Shown here one piece after another: positions 8,580 through 17,488 of a stretch of 64,000 nucleotides of DNA (the stretch's first letter is position 1; each line of letters opens with the position of its first letter). Under the pieces are notes generated by a model. The model was not told the DNA's origin. It worked only from the letters and a program-made list of their open reading frames with translations, and searched no databases. This DNA comes from Streptomyces sp. CB01201 (GTDB lineage Bacteria > Actinomycetota > Actinomycetes > Streptomycetales > Streptomycetaceae), in NCBI RefSeq assembly GCF_002803085.1, contig NZ_NNBJ01000026.1, forward strand, positions 19,744 through 83,743. Direction: 5' to 3'. The translations under genes were made by a program, and so were the position numbers.

Positions 8580-9350
8580 TCAGCGCCGCGTGCCGTGGCG
8601 CGCCGCGCTTCGCCCGGGTGGCCGTTCGAAGACGCAGTCGCCGCAGAGGCCGCCGCCGGGGCAGCGGTAGTAGAGGCAGCAGCTGCGCCTACGGAAGGCC
8701 GGTCCGCTCAACAGGGTTCCGGTGTCGGCGAGTTGGGGGTGCTCGAACAGCTCGGCACCGAGGGCCAGGGCCCGGTCCGCCACCTCCGGGCGCCCCGACT
8801 TCCGCGCCCAGCCGTGGAGTTCGCGCACCGCACCGGCCAGGGCCGAGCCCGCGTTGCCGCGCAGCAGTCCGTACGAGACGGGGGTGTCGCGGCGGAACAC
8901 CTCGGCGAGCGGGGCGAGATGGCCGTCGATGACGCCCTGCGCCAGGGCTTCGGCGCTCGCCTCGCGGTCGGGCCCGCCGGGCGTCAGGAGCAGATCGTCC
9001 GGCGAGGTGCGCCGGCCGTCCCAGCACAGCCGCTCGGCCCCGAGGTCCGGCAGTACGCCGTGCAACACGGCCGGCCCGAGCGCGATCGACCAGAGCCGGG
9101 CCGCGAGCCCCAGGTGGGCGATGGACGCGGCGACCCGGCGCTCGGGAGCGCCCAGCCGGGCGGCCACCGTGTCGACGCGGGCACTCAGGGGCGCGTCCTC
9201 CCCCGCGTACACGGCGGCGAGGGGGCGGCCGGCGGCGTCGCCTGCCGTGCCGGTTCTCAGGGCGAAGAAGCCGCCGACCGACGAGACCTCGGCCCATTGT
9301 TCCGGATGCACTGCCCTGCCCGCCCGTCCCTGGATGTCAGTTCGTGCCAC
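8580..9350 (-). CDS. FhuF-like (2Fe-2S) ferric iron reductase
   Basis: The protein has up to 256 residues. The C-terminus carries the diagnostic cluster CCLYYRCPGGGLCGDC, where two adjacent cysteines and a later CxxC bind a 2Fe-2S centre in FhuF-type ferric-siderophore reductases. The upstream part (LAARLWSIALGPAVLHGVLP) fits the helical FhuF fold. It probably reduces Fe(III) released from siderophores in the cytoplasm. No siderophore transport genes are adjacent. The GTG at 9350 lies inside a perfect 21-base palindrome (9341-9361), and a later GTG at 9311 has a purine-rich leader, so the true start may be 13 codons downstream. Confidence 0.8.
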   Translation of the reverse strand: MARTDIQGRAGRAVHPEQWAEVSSVGGFFALRTGTAGDAAGRPLAAVYAGEDAPLSARVDTVAARLGAPERRVAASIAHLGLAARLWSIALGPAVLHGVLPDLGAERLCWDGRRTSPDDLLLTPGGPDREASAEALAQGVIDGHLAPLAEVFRRDTPVSYGLLRGNAGSALAGAVRELHGWARKSGRPEVADRALALGAELFEHPQLADTGTLLSGPAFRRRSCCLYYRCPGGGLCGDCVFERPPGRSAARHGTRR

Positions 9351-9361
9351 TGTGGCACGAA
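9341..9361. promoter_or_regulatory. perfect palindrome at the FhuF-like gene start
   Basis: TTCGTGCCA and TGGCACGAA flank CTG, giving 9-base perfect arms. The palindrome covers the first possible start codon of the FhuF-like gene. It does not match the iron-box consensus known to me, so it may be an operator for an unidentified repressor. Confidence 0.45.
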
Positions 9362-9587
9362 GTCATGGACGTCCGGTCCCCCGGTCCGCGGGCGCAGGGG
9401 CGCCGGTCGGCGCGGGGTGGCGGAAGGTGATCGCCAGATCCTCTTGACGCCCTGTTTGAGCTGCGGTTTTACTGAAAGTCCGATATCTGGGACGACTTTG
9501 GTCGTATGCCCCTACTCCTCCTGGAGTACGCGTCAATCGGTGCTCAGGGACGACGACACGGGGTTCACAACGAGACATTGTGGAGCC

Positions 9588-10529
9588 ATGAGCGCCCTTG
9601 TCCTGGCCGTGCTGCTGTCATTGGTCTCCGCCGTCGCGTACGCGGCGGCGGCGATCGTTCAGGAGCGCGTGGCCGCCTCCACCCCCAGCAGCGCGTACGC
9701 CCCCGTGCGCCGCCCGGCGTGGTGGGGCTCGGTCGCCCTCAACGGCCTCGGCGCCGTGCTGCACGTCGCGGCCCTGGCCTATGGCCCGCTCACGCTGGTG
9801 CAGCCGATGGGCGCGCTCACCATCGTCTTCGCGCTGCCGATGTCGGCCGTGTTCATCCGGCGCAAGGCCGGGGCCGCCGCCTGGCGCGGTGCCGTCATGG
9901 CCACGGCGGGCCTCGCCGGCCTCCTGACGCTGACGAAGGGGGCGGACGCGGGCGCCGTCGCCATGGGCCCGCGCCTGGTGCTCGCCGCGGCCGGGCTCGG
10001 GGCGGTCGCGGCGCTGTTCGTGGCGTCGCGGGCCCTGCACCGGGCGGTCACGCGCAGCGTGCTGCTCGCCGCGGCGGCCGGTGGCGCGTTCGGTCTGGCC
10101 TCGGTGTTCACCAAGTCCGTCGCCGAGGACTGGGAGTCGGGCCTTCCGCTGACGGAACTGCCCATCCTGTTCGCCATAGCCGCCTTCGCGACCGCGGGCC
10201 TGGTGCTCTCGCAGGCCTCCTATCGCGGCGCGGGCCTGGCGGCGCCGCTCGCCACGGTCACCGTCGTCAATCCGGTGGTCGCCGCGGCCATCGGCCTGAC
10301 CCTGTTCGGCGAATCGTTCCGGTACGGGACCGCGGGCACCGCGATCGCGCTGGGCTTCGGCGTGGTGGCCGCGGGCGGCCTGATCCTGCTCACCACCGAG
10401 CGGCTGCACGCGGCCCACCACGACGGGCCGGTCCTGACGCCGGCCCCGGACGTGCCCAATGCGCCCGCTTCCGCCGCCCGCCGGGGAGACACCCCGGATC
10501 AGACGGCCACGCCGCCCGCCCTCAGGTAG
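9588..10529 (+). CDS. DMT-family (EamA-like) membrane transporter
   Basis: The protein has 313 residues and about nine or ten hydrophobic helices, starting MSALVLAVLLSLVSAVAYAA. Signature segments include LALYGPLTLVQPMGALT-like text near residue 65 and ASYRGAGLAAPLATVTVVNP near 215, which repeats the same idea in the second half, as expected of the two-EamA-repeat architecture. It probably exports a small metabolite or cation; the substrate cannot be read from sequence. A closely similar paralogue lies at 44210-45124. The end overlaps the convergent Rpf-type gene by 31 bases. ATG chosen with GGAG upstream. Confidence 0.88.
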   Translation: MSALVLAVLLSLVSAVAYAAAAIVQERVAASTPSSAYAPVRRPAWWGSVALNGLGAVLHVAALAYGPLTLVQPMGALTIVFALPMSAVFIRRKAGAAAWRGAVMATAGLAGLLTLTKGADAGAVAMGPRLVLAAAGLGAVAALFVASRALHRAVTRSVLLAAAAGGAFGLASVFTKSVAEDWESGLPLTELPILFAIAAFATAGLVLSQASYRGAGLAAPLATVTVVNPVVAAAIGLTLFGESFRYGTAGTAIALGFGVVAAGGLILLTTERLHAAHHDGPVLTPAPDVPNAPASAARRGDTPDQTATPPALR

Positions 10530-11701
10530 GCGAGCGGGTCCACATCGGATCCGTAGGCGGGACCGGTCCTGATCTCGAAGTGCAGATGGGGCCCGGTGGC
10601 GTTGCCGGTCGCGCCCGAACGCCCGATCCGCTGGCCGGTGTTGACCTTCTGGCCGGTCTTCACATTGACCGCGGAAAGGTGGGCGTACTGGCTGTAGCGC
10701 CCGTCGGGGTGGTGGATGACGACCTGGTACCCGTACGAGCCGCCCCAGCCGGCCGCGACGACCGTGCCGGAGGTGACCGCCTTCACCGAGGTGCCGGTGG
10801 ACACGGGAAAGTCGACGCCGGTGTGATAGCCGCTCGCCCAGGAGGAACCGGCCTTGTGGTACGGGGTGCTGGGCTCCGCGTCGACGGGCGCGGTGAAGGC
10901 GGCCGTCCTGGCCGGCGCCTTCGCCACGGGCTTGGCGGCGGGGGGCTTGGCGGCGGGCTTGGCAGCCGGGCGCTTGGCCGTGCTCTTCGGCGGGGCCGTC
11001 GGTCTGGCGGGGGCACCGCCGGGGAGCGTCAGCTGCTGGCCGGGGCGGATGAGGTCCGGGTCGGCGCCGACGACCGTGCGGTTCTCGGCGTACAGGTGCG
11101 GCCAGCCGCCCTGGACGCGCTGGCGCTCGGCGATCAGGGACAGCGAGTCGCCGTGCATCACGGTGTACGACTCCCGCTGGCCCGGCACCTTGGTCGGGCT
11201 CGCCTGCTCGGCCTTCTTCGGGGCGGCGGGCTTGACGGCCGGGGGTCTCGCCGGGGACTTCGCCGCCCTGTGCGCCGACTGCGGCTTGATCTCGGTGGTC
11301 GTGGTCAGCTGCGGGTTCGCGCCGCCGCGGGAGAGACCGGCCTCGCCCGAGCACACCGGCCAGGCACCGGGGCCCTGCCCCTTGAGCACCTTCTCGGCGA
11401 TCGCGATCTGCTGGTCCCTGCTCGCGAGGTCGGCGCGTGCCGCGTACTGGCGGCCGCCGTACGCCTCCCAGGTGGACTGGGTGAACTGGAGCCCGCCGTA
11501 GAAGCCGTTGCCGGTGTTGATGTGCCAGTTGCCGGTCGACTCACAGGCCGCGACCTTGTTCCACACGTCGACGGAGGCGGCGTCCGCGGTGCCCGCCGCG
11601 ATCAGCGGAAGGGCGATGCCCACGCCGCCCGCCGTGACCGTCAGGGACGCCTGGTTGATCCGGCTCGGCTGGTACCGGCGGTGCCGGCCGCGTAAGGCCA
11701 T
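10499..11701 (-). CDS. secreted peptidoglycan hydrolase: Rpf-like domain, LysM, M23 peptidase
   Basis: The protein has 400 residues with an N-terminal signal sequence (LTVTAGGVGIALPLIAAGTADA). Residues about 42-120 are a resuscitation-promoting-factor-like transglycosylase (VWNKVAACESTGNWHINTG, FYGGLQFTQSTWEAYGG), with catalytic Glu in ACESTGNW. A LysM module follows near 165-220 (YTVMHGDSLSLIAERQ, LIRPGQQLTLPG). After an Ala/Lys/Pro linker comes an M23 metallopeptidase (GYHTGVDFPVSTGT, then TGPHLHFEIR) with the zinc ligands H, D and HxH. It should act outside the cell on the wall during germination or growth. Upstream I looked for a cyclic-di-AMP riboswitch, known for some rpf genes, and saw none. 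Confidence 0.92.
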   Translation of the reverse strand: MALRGRHRRYQPSRINQASLTVTAGGVGIALPLIAAGTADAASVDVWNKVAACESTGNWHINTGNGFYGGLQFTQSTWEAYGGRQYAARADLASRDQQIAIAEKVLKGQGPGAWPVCSGEAGLSRGGANPQLTTTTEIKPQSAHRAAKSPARPPAVKPAAPKKAEQASPTKVPGQRESYTVMHGDSLSLIAERQRVQGGWPHLYAENRTVVGADPDLIRPGQQLTLPGGAPARPTAPPKSTAKRPAAKPAAKPPAAKPVAKAPARTAAFTAPVDAEPSTPYHKAGSSWASGYHTGVDFPVSTGTSVKAVTSGTVVAAGWGGSYGYQVVIHHPDGRYSQYAHLSAVNVKTGQKVNTGQRIGRSGATGNATGPHLHFEIRTGPAYGSDVDPLAYLRAGGVAV

Positions 11702-11934
11702 GAGTCCCCCTCGAAGGCTCCAAGAGCCGCCAAAGTAGGGGCTGCGAACAGGTCATGACAAGGGGTCGGACAAGCGGAGGGAAGCCTTCAGGGGAGTGAG
11801 GACTTTCGGCACGCCGTGTCGGGGATCCCGTCCATGCCGTATGACGTGCCGCGTTCCGTAGGGTGGGCGCCAAACGTGCGCCATGACGGACGCTCGTGGC
11901 GTCGCGCACCCCGAGGATCCAGGAGCAAACACGC

Positions 11935-13377
11935 ATGAGTGGAACAGCCCAGATCGGCGTCACCGGACTCGCGGTCATGGGCCGCAACCTCGCCCGCAAC
12001 TTCGCGCGCAACGGGTTCACGGTCGCCGTGCACAACCGGACGGCCGCCAAGACCCGCGCCCTGGTCGAGGAGTTCGGCGGCGAGGGCAGCTTCGTGGCGG
12101 CCGAGACGCCCAAGGACTTCGTGGCCGCCCTGGAGCGCCCGCGCCGGCTCGTCATCATGGTCAAGGCGGGCGAGGCGACGGACGCGGTGATCAAGGAGTT
12201 CGCGCCCCTGCTCGAAAAGGGCGACGTCATCATCGACGGCGGCAACGCCCATTTCGAGGACACCCGCAGGCGCGAGCGCGAACTGCGTGAGCGGGGCATC
12301 CACTTCGTGGGCGTCGGCATCTCGGGCGGCGAGGAGGGCGCGCTGAACGGGCCGAGCATCATGCCGGGCGGCTCGGCCGAGTCCTACGAGTCCCTCGGTC
12401 CGCTCCTGGAGCGCATCGCGGCGAAGGCGCCGGACGGCTCCCCGTGCGTCACCCATGTGGGGCCGGACGGCGCGGGCCACTTCGTGAAGATGGTGCACAA
12501 CGGCATCGAGTACGCCGACATGCAGCTCATCGCGGAGGCGTACCACCTGCTGCGCACGGTCGCGGGCTACTCCCCCGAGAAGATCGCCGAGACGTTCCGG
12601 GACTGGAACACCGGGCGGCTCGACTCGTATCTGATCGAGATCACGGCCGAGGTGCTCGCCCATGTCGACGCCGCCACCGGCAAGCCGTTCGTGGACGTGG
12701 TCGAGGACGAGGCCGAGCAGAAGGGCACCGGCCGCTGGACCGTGCAGATCGCGCTCGACCTCGGCGTTCCGGTGTCGGGCATCGCCGAGGCCGTGTTCGC
12801 CCGGTCCCTGTCGGGCCACGCCGAGCTGCGCGAGGCGGCCCGCTCGCTGACCGGGCCCGCGGTGAGCCCGCTGAACGAGAAGGAGGCGGCTGCCTTCGCC
12901 GCGCAGGTGGAGCAGGCGCTGTACGCGTCCAAGATCGTTTCGTACACGCAGGGCTTCCACCAGGTCCAGGCCGGCAGCCAGAACTACGACTGGGACGTCG
13001 ACCCCGGCGCGGTCGCGGCGATCTGGCGTGCGGGCTGCATCATCCGGGCCGCGTTCCTGGACCGGATCCGGGCGGCCTACGACGGACAGCCCGAACTGCC
13101 CAGCCTGCTCTCGGACAAGCGGTTCGGCGACGAGATCGGCGCGGCGCAGGACGACTGGCGCGCGGTGATCGTGGCGGCCGCCCGCCAGGGCGTGCCGGTG
13201 CCCGGCTTCTCGGCGGCGCTCGCGTACTACGACGCGCTGCGCGCCGAGCGCCTCCCGGCGGCGCTGACGCAGGGCCAGCGCGACTTCTTCGGCGCGCACA
13301 CCTATCGGCGCACCGACCGGGAGGGCTCGTTCCACACGCTGTGGGGCGGCGACCGGTCCGAGGTCAGCACCGGCTGA
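11935..13377 (+). CDS. gnd: 6-phosphogluconate dehydrogenase, decarboxylating
   Basis: The protein has 480 residues, the usual size. It oxidises 6-phosphogluconate to ribulose 5-phosphate and CO2 in the pentose phosphate pathway. The nucleotide fold is GLAVMGRNLARN near residue 10, and HNRTAAK near 35 suggests NADP. Substrate and catalytic segments follow: ISGGEEGALNGPSIMPGG near 128 and GAGHFVKMVHNGIEYADMQ near 180, which contains the catalytic lysine. The C-terminal tail THTYRRTDREGSFHTLW-like text is typical. An AGGAG precedes the ATG. It is transcribed alone, apart from zwf or other pathway genes. Confidence 0.95.
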   Translation: MSGTAQIGVTGLAVMGRNLARNFARNGFTVAVHNRTAAKTRALVEEFGGEGSFVAAETPKDFVAALERPRRLVIMVKAGEATDAVIKEFAPLLEKGDVIIDGGNAHFEDTRRRERELRERGIHFVGVGISGGEEGALNGPSIMPGGSAESYESLGPLLERIAAKAPDGSPCVTHVGPDGAGHFVKMVHNGIEYADMQLIAEAYHLLRTVAGYSPEKIAETFRDWNTGRLDSYLIEITAEVLAHVDAATGKPFVDVVEDEAEQKGTGRWTVQIALDLGVPVSGIAEAVFARSLSGHAELREAARSLTGPAVSPLNEKEAAAFAAQVEQALYASKIVSYTQGFHQVQAGSQNYDWDVDPGAVAAIWRAGCIIRAAFLDRIRAAYDGQPELPSLLSDKRFGDEIGAAQDDWRAVIVAAARQGVPVPGFSAALAYYDALRAERLPAALTQGQRDFFGAHTYRRTDREGSFHTLWGGDRSEVSTG

Positions 13378-13398
13378 CCGGCGCCGCGGCCGGGCCCC

Positions 13399-13668
13399 TC
13401 AGCCCGCCGGTTCGGGCTGCGGCGGGCCCGGTACGGGGTCGGGGCCCGGGGGCTGCGGCACGGGGTCCGGCAGACCGGGGTCCGGGTCCGGCTGCGGGGG
13501 CCTCGGGTCGGGCCCCGGGCTCGGCGGCTGCGGGTCGGGACCGGGGCCGGGCCTCGGCGGAACCGGATCGGGGCCGGGGCCGGGACCCGGTCCGGGGATC
13601 GGGCCAGGTTCGGGATCGGGCAGCGGCGTGGGCCACGGCGGGGTGGGCTCCGGGTGCGGCACGGTCAT
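13399..13668 (-). CDS. proline-rich low-complexity small protein
   Basis: The 89-residue product is about half proline, with repeated PGPDP, PDP and PPQP units and almost no hydrophobic residues. GAGGAGG lies just upstream of the ATG at 13668, so translation is plausible despite the low complexity. No signal peptide or domain is present and I assign no function. It lies convergent to gnd, 21 bases after it. Confidence 0.5.
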   Translation of the reverse strand: MTVPHPEPTPPWPTPLPDPEPGPIPGPGPGPGPDPVPPRPGPGPDPQPPSPGPDPRPPQPDPDPGLPDPVPQPPGPDPVPGPPQPEPAG

Positions 13669-13743
13669 GTTCGGCCTCCTCATGGTCTGAGATCAGCTTC
13701 ACCTGCGCGCCTGCCCGGCGCCCGCCGGTTCAACCCGTACGGG

Positions 13744-14385
13744 TCAGCGGGCCCGGCCCGCCGCCGCGGCCGCCGCCCGCAGTCCGGGCCGGGGGCTGGA
13801 CAGGACCGGAACGCCGATCGTGGTCCGCTCGGCGGCGGGCGCCATCGACGCCTGCGCGAGGACGACGACATCGACGTCCGTGAGGGCGTCCACCACCCGG
13901 ACGATCTCCGCGAAGTACGCCTCGGAGTCCCCCGATCCGAAGTGCTGCCAGGCGTCCTCGGCGAGCACCGTGCGCAGCGCGAGCGACCGGTCGCCGGCCT
14001 CCTCGCGGATCAGTGCGGCCGTCGGCCCGAGCGTGGAGGCGACGGTGGCGACCACGACGATCCGCCGCCCCCGCGCCACCGCGGCCGCGGCCATCGGCCG
14101 GTCGACGCGCAGCACCGGAACGCCCAGGGACGCGGACATCGCCTCCGCGACGGCGCCGATGGTGGAGCAGGTGCACAGGACCGCGTCCGCGCCCCTGGCC
14201 ACCGCGTCGGCCAGGACGGCCGCGATGTCCGCAGCCACCGCGTCGGGGCCCGACTCCCCTGCCCTGCTGAGGAGTTGTGCGTGCACGAGGTGGCGCAGCC
14301 CGAGGCCCGGGGCATCCTCGTCCCGCAGGGCGTCGAAGACCGGGACATGGACCGGCGAGGTGTGCAGCAGTGCGAGCACGCTCAC
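13744..14385 (-). CDS. Asp/Glu/hydantoin racemase-family protein
   Basis: The protein has 213 residues. The start GTG overlaps the TGA of the upstream acetyltransferase gene (GTGA), so the two are translationally coupled. Both catalytic cysteine regions of the racemase superfamily are looked for: ADAVLCTCSTIGAVAE near residue 70 supplies one, while the second half reads DVVVLAQASMAPAAE near 180, where Ala-Gln-Ala-Ser replaces the usual cysteine. Loss of the second cysteine suggests a one-sided isomerase, decarboxylase or non-catalytic member. Substrate unknown. Confidence 0.75.
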   Translation of the reverse strand: MSVLALLHTSPVHVPVFDALRDEDAPGLGLRHLVHAQLLSRAGESGPDAVAADIAAVLADAVARGADAVLCTCSTIGAVAEAMSASLGVPVLRVDRPMAAAAVARGRRIVVVATVASTLGPTAALIREEAGDRSLALRTVLAEDAWQHFGSGDSEAYFAEIVRVVDALTDVDVVVLAQASMAPAAERTTIGVPVLSSPRPGLRAAAAAAGRAR

Positions 14386-14720
14386 CACAGCTCCGGGTCG
14401 GCGGCGAGCTGCGCCTTGGCGGCCTCGACCAGGACGGCCGGGGCGGCCGGCGCCTCGCCAGGATGCCGCTCGGCCCACTTCGCGGCGTACGGGCAGAGCG
14501 GCACGACAGGCACGCCCTCGCGCGCCGCAATGGCGTAGAACTCCCGCACCAGGTCGCCGGCGATGCCCCTGCCCTCGTGCCCGGGCTCCACGACGGTGTG
14601 CACCGCCACCAGCGCGGCGGACGGCTGGTCGAGTACGAAGTAGGCGATGCGGCCGACCACTTCACCGCCCTCGTACGCGGCGAGCAGCCCCTGGGCGCGG
14701 TCGTCCCGGATCTCTGTCAT
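14382..14720 (-). CDS. small GNAT N-acetyltransferase (YjdJ-like)
   Basis: The protein has 112 residues, as short as the COG2388-type GNAT family. The core is VGRIAYFVLDQPSAALVAVH followed by the acetyl-CoA loop VEPGHEGRGIAGDLV (Q/RxxGxG/A type). The tail VPVVPLCPYAAKWAERHPGE matches the family's conserved end with a cysteine and W. It transfers an acetyl group to an unknown small molecule or protein amine. It is the first gene of a two-gene unit with the racemase-like gene and lies 26 bases after panD on the same strand. Confidence 0.85.
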   Translation of the reverse strand: MTEIRDDRAQGLLAAYEGGEVVGRIAYFVLDQPSAALVAVHTVVEPGHEGRGIAGDLVREFYAIAAREGVPVVPLCPYAAKWAERHPGEAPAAPAVLVEAAKAQLAADPELW

Positions 14721-14746
14721 GGCGCGGGGTCCTCTCCGGGAACGGG

Positions 14747-15178
14747 TCAGCGCTGCGGGACCGGGATCGTCGCCTGCGGGCTGCGCCGCTGGTTGCTGCC
14801 GGGCACCGGGGCAGCGGCGTCGGTGCCGAGCCCGACGATCCGGTTGGCCCCGTCCACGTGCACGACGCTGGGCTTCAGCACCCGCGCCTCGGCGTCGTCG
14901 ACCTGGGCGTAACTGATGAGGATCACCAGGTCACCGGGGTGCACCAGATGGGCGGCGGCCCCGTTGATGCCGATGACTCCGGAGCCGCGCTCACCCTCGA
15001 TGACATACGTCTCCAGGCGGTTGCCGTTGTCGATGTCGACAATGTGGACCAGCTCACCGGGGAGCAGATCGGCGGCCTCCATGAGCTCGGCGTCCACGGT
15101 GACCGATCCCACGTAGTGCAGGTCGGCCTGGGTGACGGTGGCTCTGTGAATCTTGGACTTGAACATGGTGCGCAGCAT
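14747..15178 (-). CDS. panD: aspartate 1-decarboxylase
   Basis: The protein has 143 residues. It makes beta-alanine from aspartate for pantothenate and coenzyme A. The proenzyme cleaves itself at Gly24-Ser25, visible as YVGSVTVDAELM, producing the pyruvoyl group. Also present are KSKIHRATVTQADLHY, NGNRLETYVIEG and NGAAAHLVHPGDLVILISYA, all hallmarks. AGGAG stands upstream of the ATG at 15178; an earlier in-frame ATG would add 16 atypical residues. The last 25 residues are a Streptomyces-type extension. No panB or panC is adjacent. Confidence 0.96.
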   Translation of the reverse strand: MLRTMFKSKIHRATVTQADLHYVGSVTVDAELMEAADLLPGELVHIVDIDNGNRLETYVIEGERGSGVIGINGAAAHLVHPGDLVILISYAQVDDAEARVLKPSVVHVDGANRIVGLGTDAAAPVPGSNQRRSPQATIPVPQR

Positions 15179-15265
15179 CGAGGTACTCCTGAACTTAGGC
15201 TCCCTGCCTGCGTTTATGCAGGTCAAGTGCGGTTTTCCTACTCTACAACCCGTCGCGCGCCCGGC

Positions 15266-17488
15266 TCAAGCGTCCGGGTTCGGGTGCTGCGCGGGGCCTT
15301 CCGGGTCGAGCCTGGGGAGCCGGCGGTCCAGCCAGGCCGGGATCCACCAGTTGGCGCGGCCGAAGAGGTACATCGTCGCGGGCACCAGGAGCAGCCGGAC
15401 GACCGTCGCGTCGACGATCACGCTCACGCCGAGGCCGAGCGCCAGCATCTTCACCACGACGTTCGGGGAGAGCATGAACGCCAGGAAGACGCTGGTCATG
15501 ATGAGCGCCGCGCAGGTGATGACGCGGGCCGTGGCGGCGAGGCCGGTGGCGACGGAGAGGTGGTTGTTGCCGCCGTGCAGCCAGGTCTCGCGGATGCGGG
15601 CCAGCAGGAAGACCTCGTAGTCCATGGAGAGCCCGAAGATGATCGCGAACATCATCATCGGCACATAGGACTCGATCGGCACCTTCTCACCGACGCCCAA
15701 CAGCGAGCCGCCCCAGCCCCATTGGAAGACCGCGACCACCACTCCGTAGGCCGCGGCGATGGAGAACAGGTTCAGGACGGCGGCCTTGAGCGCGACCAGG
15801 GGGCTGCGGAAGACGCAGAGCAGCAGCACGAAGGCGGCGGCCACGACCACGCCGATGATCAGCGGCAGTTTCGCCACGAGGGTGTCGGTGAACGTCTGGC
15901 CCGAGACCGTGGGTCCGGTGACATAGCCGGTCGCGCCGGTGCCGGAGAGGGCGTCGGGCACGGTGTGGTCCTGGAGGGTGTGGATCAGGTCGGTGGTCGC
16001 CCGGTCCTGCGGTCCGGTGTCGGGGGTGACCGTACTGACCAACAGGGCATGGTCGGGGGTTGGTTGGGGTGGCGTCACCGAAGCGACGCCCGGCACGGCC
16101 GTGAGGTCGTGTTGCAGGGTGGTGGCGAGGGCCTGGCTCTTGGACGGGTCGGCGGCCTGCTGGCCGTCGAGCTTGGTGACGACCGTGATCGGCCCGTTGG
16201 CGCCGGGCCCGAATCCCTGGCTGATCAGGTCGTAGGCGCGCCGGTCGGTGGTGGAGGTGGGCTGGGCCCCGGCGTCGATGTGGCCCAGGTGCAGCGAGCC
16301 GACCGGAATGGCGAGGACGCCGAGCACGATCAGGCCCGCCGCGAGGAAGAGCCAGGGGCTGCGGCCGACCCGGGCTGCCCAGCGGTGCCAGACGTCGTCG
16401 GTGCCGGTGGGTTCGGCGACCGGCCTGCGGACGTGCAGACGGTCGATGCGGCGCCCGAGCAGGCCGAGCAGTGCGGGGGTGAGCGTGACGGACGCGGCGG
16501 CCGCGACGATCACGGTCAGGCCCGCCGCCGCGCCCAGGGTGCCGATGAAGCCCATGCCCGAGACGTACAGACCGGCCAGTGCCATGGCCACGGTCGCGGC
16601 GGCGACCAGGACGGACCGTCCGCTGGTGGCCACCGTGCGCCCGGCCGCCTCGGCGGGATCGAGGCCGTTCCCGATGCCTCCGCCCCCGTCGGCGCCGAGC
16701 AGGGCCCGGTAGCGGGTGGACAGGAACAGGGCGTAGTCGATGCCGACACCGAGGCCCATCATCGCGGCCAGCGTCGGGGCGGCCTGCCCGAAGCTGAACT
16801 GCGCGGCGAGCAGGCCGAGTCCGGCGAGGCCGACGGCGAGGCCGAGCACCGCGGTCACCAGGGGCAGCACGGCGGCCGCGACACTGCCGAAGCCGATCAG
16901 GAGCACCAGGAGGGCGACGCCGAGCCCGATGACCTCGGAGGTCAGGTCGGCGGCCTTGGGCGCGGCCAACTGCCCGAGCGGATCGCCGTAGTCGACCGTC
17001 ACGTGGTCGGCGCGCAGCGGCTGCACGGCGGTGTCGACCTTGCCGACGTACGCGTGGTCGAAGCCGGCGGGGTTGCTGGTGAACGTGACGCCGATCTGGG
17101 CGATGTTGCCCTGCGGCGAGACGGCCCCGGGGGTCGTGAGCGGGTCCTTCACCGAGACCACGTCCGGCAGGTGTGCGAGGTTGTTCACCGCCGCCTCGAC
17201 GGCTGCCTGGTGGTCGGCGACCGAGCCCTGCTCGGACTTGATCACCACCGGGGCCGTGGTGCCGGACGTACCGCCGTGGGCCTTGAGCAGGTCCGCGCCG
17301 GTCTGGGTGCTGGTGCCCGGCAACGAGAAGCTGTCGGCGAAGCTCCCGCCCCACCGCGCGTGCGCCGCGCCGATCGCGACGAGCAGGACGAGCCAACCGA
17401 TCACGATCCGCCAGGCGTGCCGGGCACACCAGCTTCCCAGGCGGTGCAGCAGTCCGGTTCCGCTCTCGACGGCCGAGCCGTTGGTCAT
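15266..17488 (-). CDS. MMPL/RND-family membrane exporter
   Basis: The protein has 740 residues and about 12 transmembrane helices in two halves. The first helix starts at residue 20 (RIVIGWLVLLVAIGAAHA). Each half has a large extracellular loop (from GGSFADSFSLPGT; from GHIDAGAQPTSTTDRR). The second half carries the family signature MMMFAIIFGLSMDYEVFLLAR, and the first AAMMGLGVGIDYALFLSTRY; the Asp-Tyr pairs relay protons. It probably exports a lipid or hydrophobic natural product; no biosynthetic genes are adjacent to say which. Length and architecture are ordinary for actinobacterial MMPL proteins. Confidence 0.92.
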   Translation of the reverse strand: MTNGSAVESGTGLLHRLGSWCARHAWRIVIGWLVLLVAIGAAHARWGGSFADSFSLPGTSTQTGADLLKAHGGTSGTTAPVVIKSEQGSVADHQAAVEAAVNNLAHLPDVVSVKDPLTTPGAVSPQGNIAQIGVTFTSNPAGFDHAYVGKVDTAVQPLRADHVTVDYGDPLGQLAAPKAADLTSEVIGLGVALLVLLIGFGSVAAAVLPLVTAVLGLAVGLAGLGLLAAQFSFGQAAPTLAAMMGLGVGIDYALFLSTRYRALLGADGGGGIGNGLDPAEAAGRTVATSGRSVLVAAATVAMALAGLYVSGMGFIGTLGAAAGLTVIVAAAASVTLTPALLGLLGRRIDRLHVRRPVAEPTGTDDVWHRWAARVGRSPWLFLAAGLIVLGVLAIPVGSLHLGHIDAGAQPTSTTDRRAYDLISQGFGPGANGPITVVTKLDGQQAADPSKSQALATTLQHDLTAVPGVASVTPPQPTPDHALLVSTVTPDTGPQDRATTDLIHTLQDHTVPDALSGTGATGYVTGPTVSGQTFTDTLVAKLPLIIGVVVAAAFVLLLCVFRSPLVALKAAVLNLFSIAAAYGVVVAVFQWGWGGSLLGVGEKVPIESYVPMMMFAIIFGLSMDYEVFLLARIRETWLHGGNNHLSVATGLAATARVITCAALIMTSVFLAFMLSPNVVVKMLALGLGVSVIVDATVVRLLLVPATMYLFGRANWWIPAWLDRRLPRLDPEGPAQHPNPDA

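Noticed and set aside
11702..11934. Possible cyclic-di-AMP riboswitch upstream of the Rpf-LysM-M23 gene
   Set aside because: Such riboswitches precede some rpf genes, but neither the conserved loops nor enough leader length are visible.
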